Part shown: positions 62,573 to 64,000 of the stretch, in pieces
Numbering within the stretch: position 1 is the first letter of the stretch
Layout of the letters: every line of letters begins with the position of its first letter
DNA from: Paraburkholderia sejongensis
GTDB lineage: Bacteria > Pseudomonadota > Gammaproteobacteria > Burkholderiales > Burkholderiaceae
DNA: 64,000 nucleotides
NCBI RefSeq assembly: GCF_020880815.1
Contig: NZ_JAJITD010000006.1
Span: forward strand, 1-64,000
Direction: 5' to 3'
Notes under the pieces: generated by a model
Seen by the model: the letters and a program-made list of their open reading frames with translations, nothing else
Database searches by the model: none
What the model was told of the DNA's origin: nothing
Position numbers and translations under genes: made by a program

Positions 62573-64000
62573 CGCGCGCCCTCCGGGTGGTCGTCATTGC
62601 CGCCGCTGCCCGCGTTGCGCTGCGCGCGCCAACGCTTCACGCGCGCGGCCATCCGGTCGAAGAACAGATAGATCACCGGCGTCGTGAACAGCGTCAGCAT
62701 CTGGCTCAGCGTCAGACCGCCGATGATCGCGAGGCCCAGCGGCCGTCGCAGTTCGGAGCCCGTGCCGGTGCCGAGCAGCATCGGCAGCGCGCCGAGCATC
62801 GCCGCGAGCGTGGTCATCAGGATCGGCCGGAAGCGCAGCAGCGACGCCTCGAAGATCGCGTCGCGCGGCGCCTTGCCGTGATTGCGTTCGGCGTCGAGCG
62901 CGAAGTCGACCATCATGATCGCGTTCTTCTTGACGATGCCGATCAGCAGCACGATGCCGATGATGCCGATCACGTCGAGGTCCATTCCCGCGAGCATCAG
63001 CGCGAGCAGCGCGCCGATGCCGGCCGACGGCAGCGTCGACAGGATCGTGACCGGATGGATGAAGCTTTCGTACAACACCCCGAGCACGATATAGACGGCG
63101 ACCAGCGCGGCGATCAGCAGATAGACCTCGCTGGACAGCGAATCCTCGAACGCAGCGGTCGCGCCTTGCAGCGACGACGTGATCGACGGCGGCAGATTGA
63201 CCGCCTGCTCGGCCGCGTGAATCTCGCGGACCGCGGTGCTCAGCGATGCGCCCTTCGCGAGATTGAACGACACCGTCACCGATGGAAACTGCGCGAGATG
63301 GCTGATCACCAGCGGCGCCTTTCTGATCTCGATCTTCGCGATCCCCGACAGCGGCACCTGGCCGCTGCTGCTGGTTTGACTCGGCAGATACAGATTGCCG
63401 ATCGACTGCACGGTCGGCATCGTCTCCGGCTTCGCGACCAGAATCACCCGGTACTGATTCGACTGCTCGAAGATCGTCGACACGATGCGCTGGCCGAGCG
63501 CGTCGTACAGCGCGTTATCGATCGTCGCCAGCGTGATGCCGAAGCGCGCCGCCAGTTGCCGGTTCACTTCGACGTGCACGCTCAGGCCATCGGTATCGAG
63601 GTCGCTGTGCACGTCTTCGAGCGCGGCAATCCGCTTCAGCCGCTCGACCAGTTCCGGCACGTACTTCTGGAACGCCTGCTGGCTCGGCCCGCGCAGCACG
63701 AAACTGTACTGGTTCGGCGACACCGTGGTGTCGAGCGTCAAATCCTGCTCGGGCTGCATGAACAGCTTCACGCCGGGCACGTGCGCGACTTCCTGTTGCA
63801 GACGGCGGGCGACTTCCTGCGCGGAGTCGGAGCGCTGGTCGCGATCGCGCAGATTGATCAGGAAGCGGCCATTGTTCAGCGTCGCGTTGATCCCGTCGAT
63901 GCCCACGTACGACGTGAGCGACACCACGTCCGGGTCCTTCAGCACCGCGTCGGCGAGCGCGCTCTGCCGCTTGACCATCGCCGCATACGATACCGAATTG
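62569..64000 (-). CDS. mdtB: RND multidrug efflux transporter, MdtB-like (N-terminus outside window)
   Basis: About 476 C-terminal residues are visible; the frame stays open to the right edge. Recognisable parts are DPDVVSLTSYVGIDGINATLNNGRFLINL, YDALGQRIVSTIFEQSNQYRVIL, and membrane segments with LSTLPSAGIGALLALMLAGMDLDVIGIIGIVLLIGIVKKNAIMMVDFAL, all typical of the C-terminal half of MdtB. It lacks the low-complexity insertion found in the next pump. The periplasmic adaptor (MdtA) is expected further right, outside the window. Confidence 0.93.
   Translation of the reverse strand, partial: NSVSYAAMVKRQSALADAVLKDPDVVSLTSYVGIDGINATLNNGRFLINLRDRDQRSDSAQEVARRLQQEVAHVPGVKLFMQPEQDLTLDTTVSPNQYSFVLRGPSQQAFQKYVPELVERLKRIAALEDVHSDLDTDGLSVHVEVNRQLAARFGITLATIDNALYDALGQRIVSTIFEQSNQYRVILVAKPETMPTVQSIGNLYLPSQTSSSGQVPLSGIAKIEIRKAPLVISHLAQFPSVTVSFNLAKGASLSTAVREIHAAEQAVNLPPSITSSLQGATAAFEDSLSSEVYLLIAALVAVYIVLGVLYESFIHPVTILSTLPSAGIGALLALMLAGMDLDVIGIIGIVLLIGIVKKNAIMMVDFALDAERNHGKAPRDAIFEASLLRFRPILMTTLAAMLGALPMLLGTGTGSELRRPLGLAIIGGLTLSQMLTLFTTPVIYLFFDRMAARVKRWRAQRNAGSGGNDDHPEGAR

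Overview
The window is high-GC, densely coded DNA of a beta-proteobacterium of the Burkholderiaceae, most likely Paraburkholderia, Caballeronia or Burkholderia. This is inferred from the gene families (ectoine catabolism with an EnuR-type regulator, DUF6402 proteins, NodT-type outer-membrane channel with tandem RND pumps, ProP-type MHS transporters) and strong G/C third-position bias. There is no rRNA, phage, CRISPR or replication origin. One tRNA, tRNA-Leu(GAG), is present. All family names are from reading the protein sequences; no database search was run.

Layout. 1-2.2 kb: end of an IS3-type transposase, then a membrane GGDEF-EAL protein. 2.4-10.7 kb: a sugar module, with a GntR regulator and a sugar ABC transporter reading left, and divergently an L-fuconate dehydratase followed by a class V aminotransferase-like enzyme and a D-cysteine desulfhydrase-like enzyme. 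10.7-14.8 kb: a 9-bp tandem repeat, a small conserved gene, the tRNA, a DUF6402 protein overlapping a small membrane-anchored protein (candidate effector/immunity pair), a glutathione S-transferase and a 50-residue membrane protein. 15-23.5 kb: a cytochrome c oxidase cluster (CtaG-like, CopD-like, CoxB, fused CoxA-CoxC), a ferric-reductase-like flavoprotein and small membrane or secreted proteins. 24-26.8 kb: a secreted lipoprotein resembling GH54 alpha-L-arabinofuranosidases and a YunG-like protein.

26.8-50 kb is dominated by ectoine/5-hydroxyectoine use. It holds the EhuABCD importer with EutA, divergent DoeA (ectoine hydrolase) with an MDR oxidoreductase, and an operon EutB-EutC-DoeB-DoeX followed by DoeC-DoeD. 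An EnuR-like MocR regulator lies apart at 48.5-49.9 kb. Together these would import ectoines, open the ring, deacetylate to diaminobutyrate, transaminate and oxidise to aspartate. A 16-bp motif (ATTG..CTAG..CAAT) occurs upstream of ehuA/doeA and of enuR, and in degenerate form upstream of eutB; it is a good candidate EnuR operator. The cluster is interrupted at 35.2-37.9 kb by an A+T-richer island with a SleB-like cell-wall-hydrolase-type protein, a signal-peptide-bearing partner (candidate toxin/immunity pair) and a decayed IS5-type transposase. A glutaminase, HdeD-like protein and MFS transporter sit between eutB and enuR.

50-64 kb: ChrA-type transporter, class II glutamine amidotransferase, Kup potassium transporter, a diguanylate cyclase, then a TetR regulator divergent from a metallo-beta-lactamase-fold hydrolase. 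The last part is an RND efflux system read leftwards: an MdtB-like pump cut by the window edge, an MdtC-like pump with an unusual Ser/Asn/Thr-rich insertion, and the outer-membrane channel.
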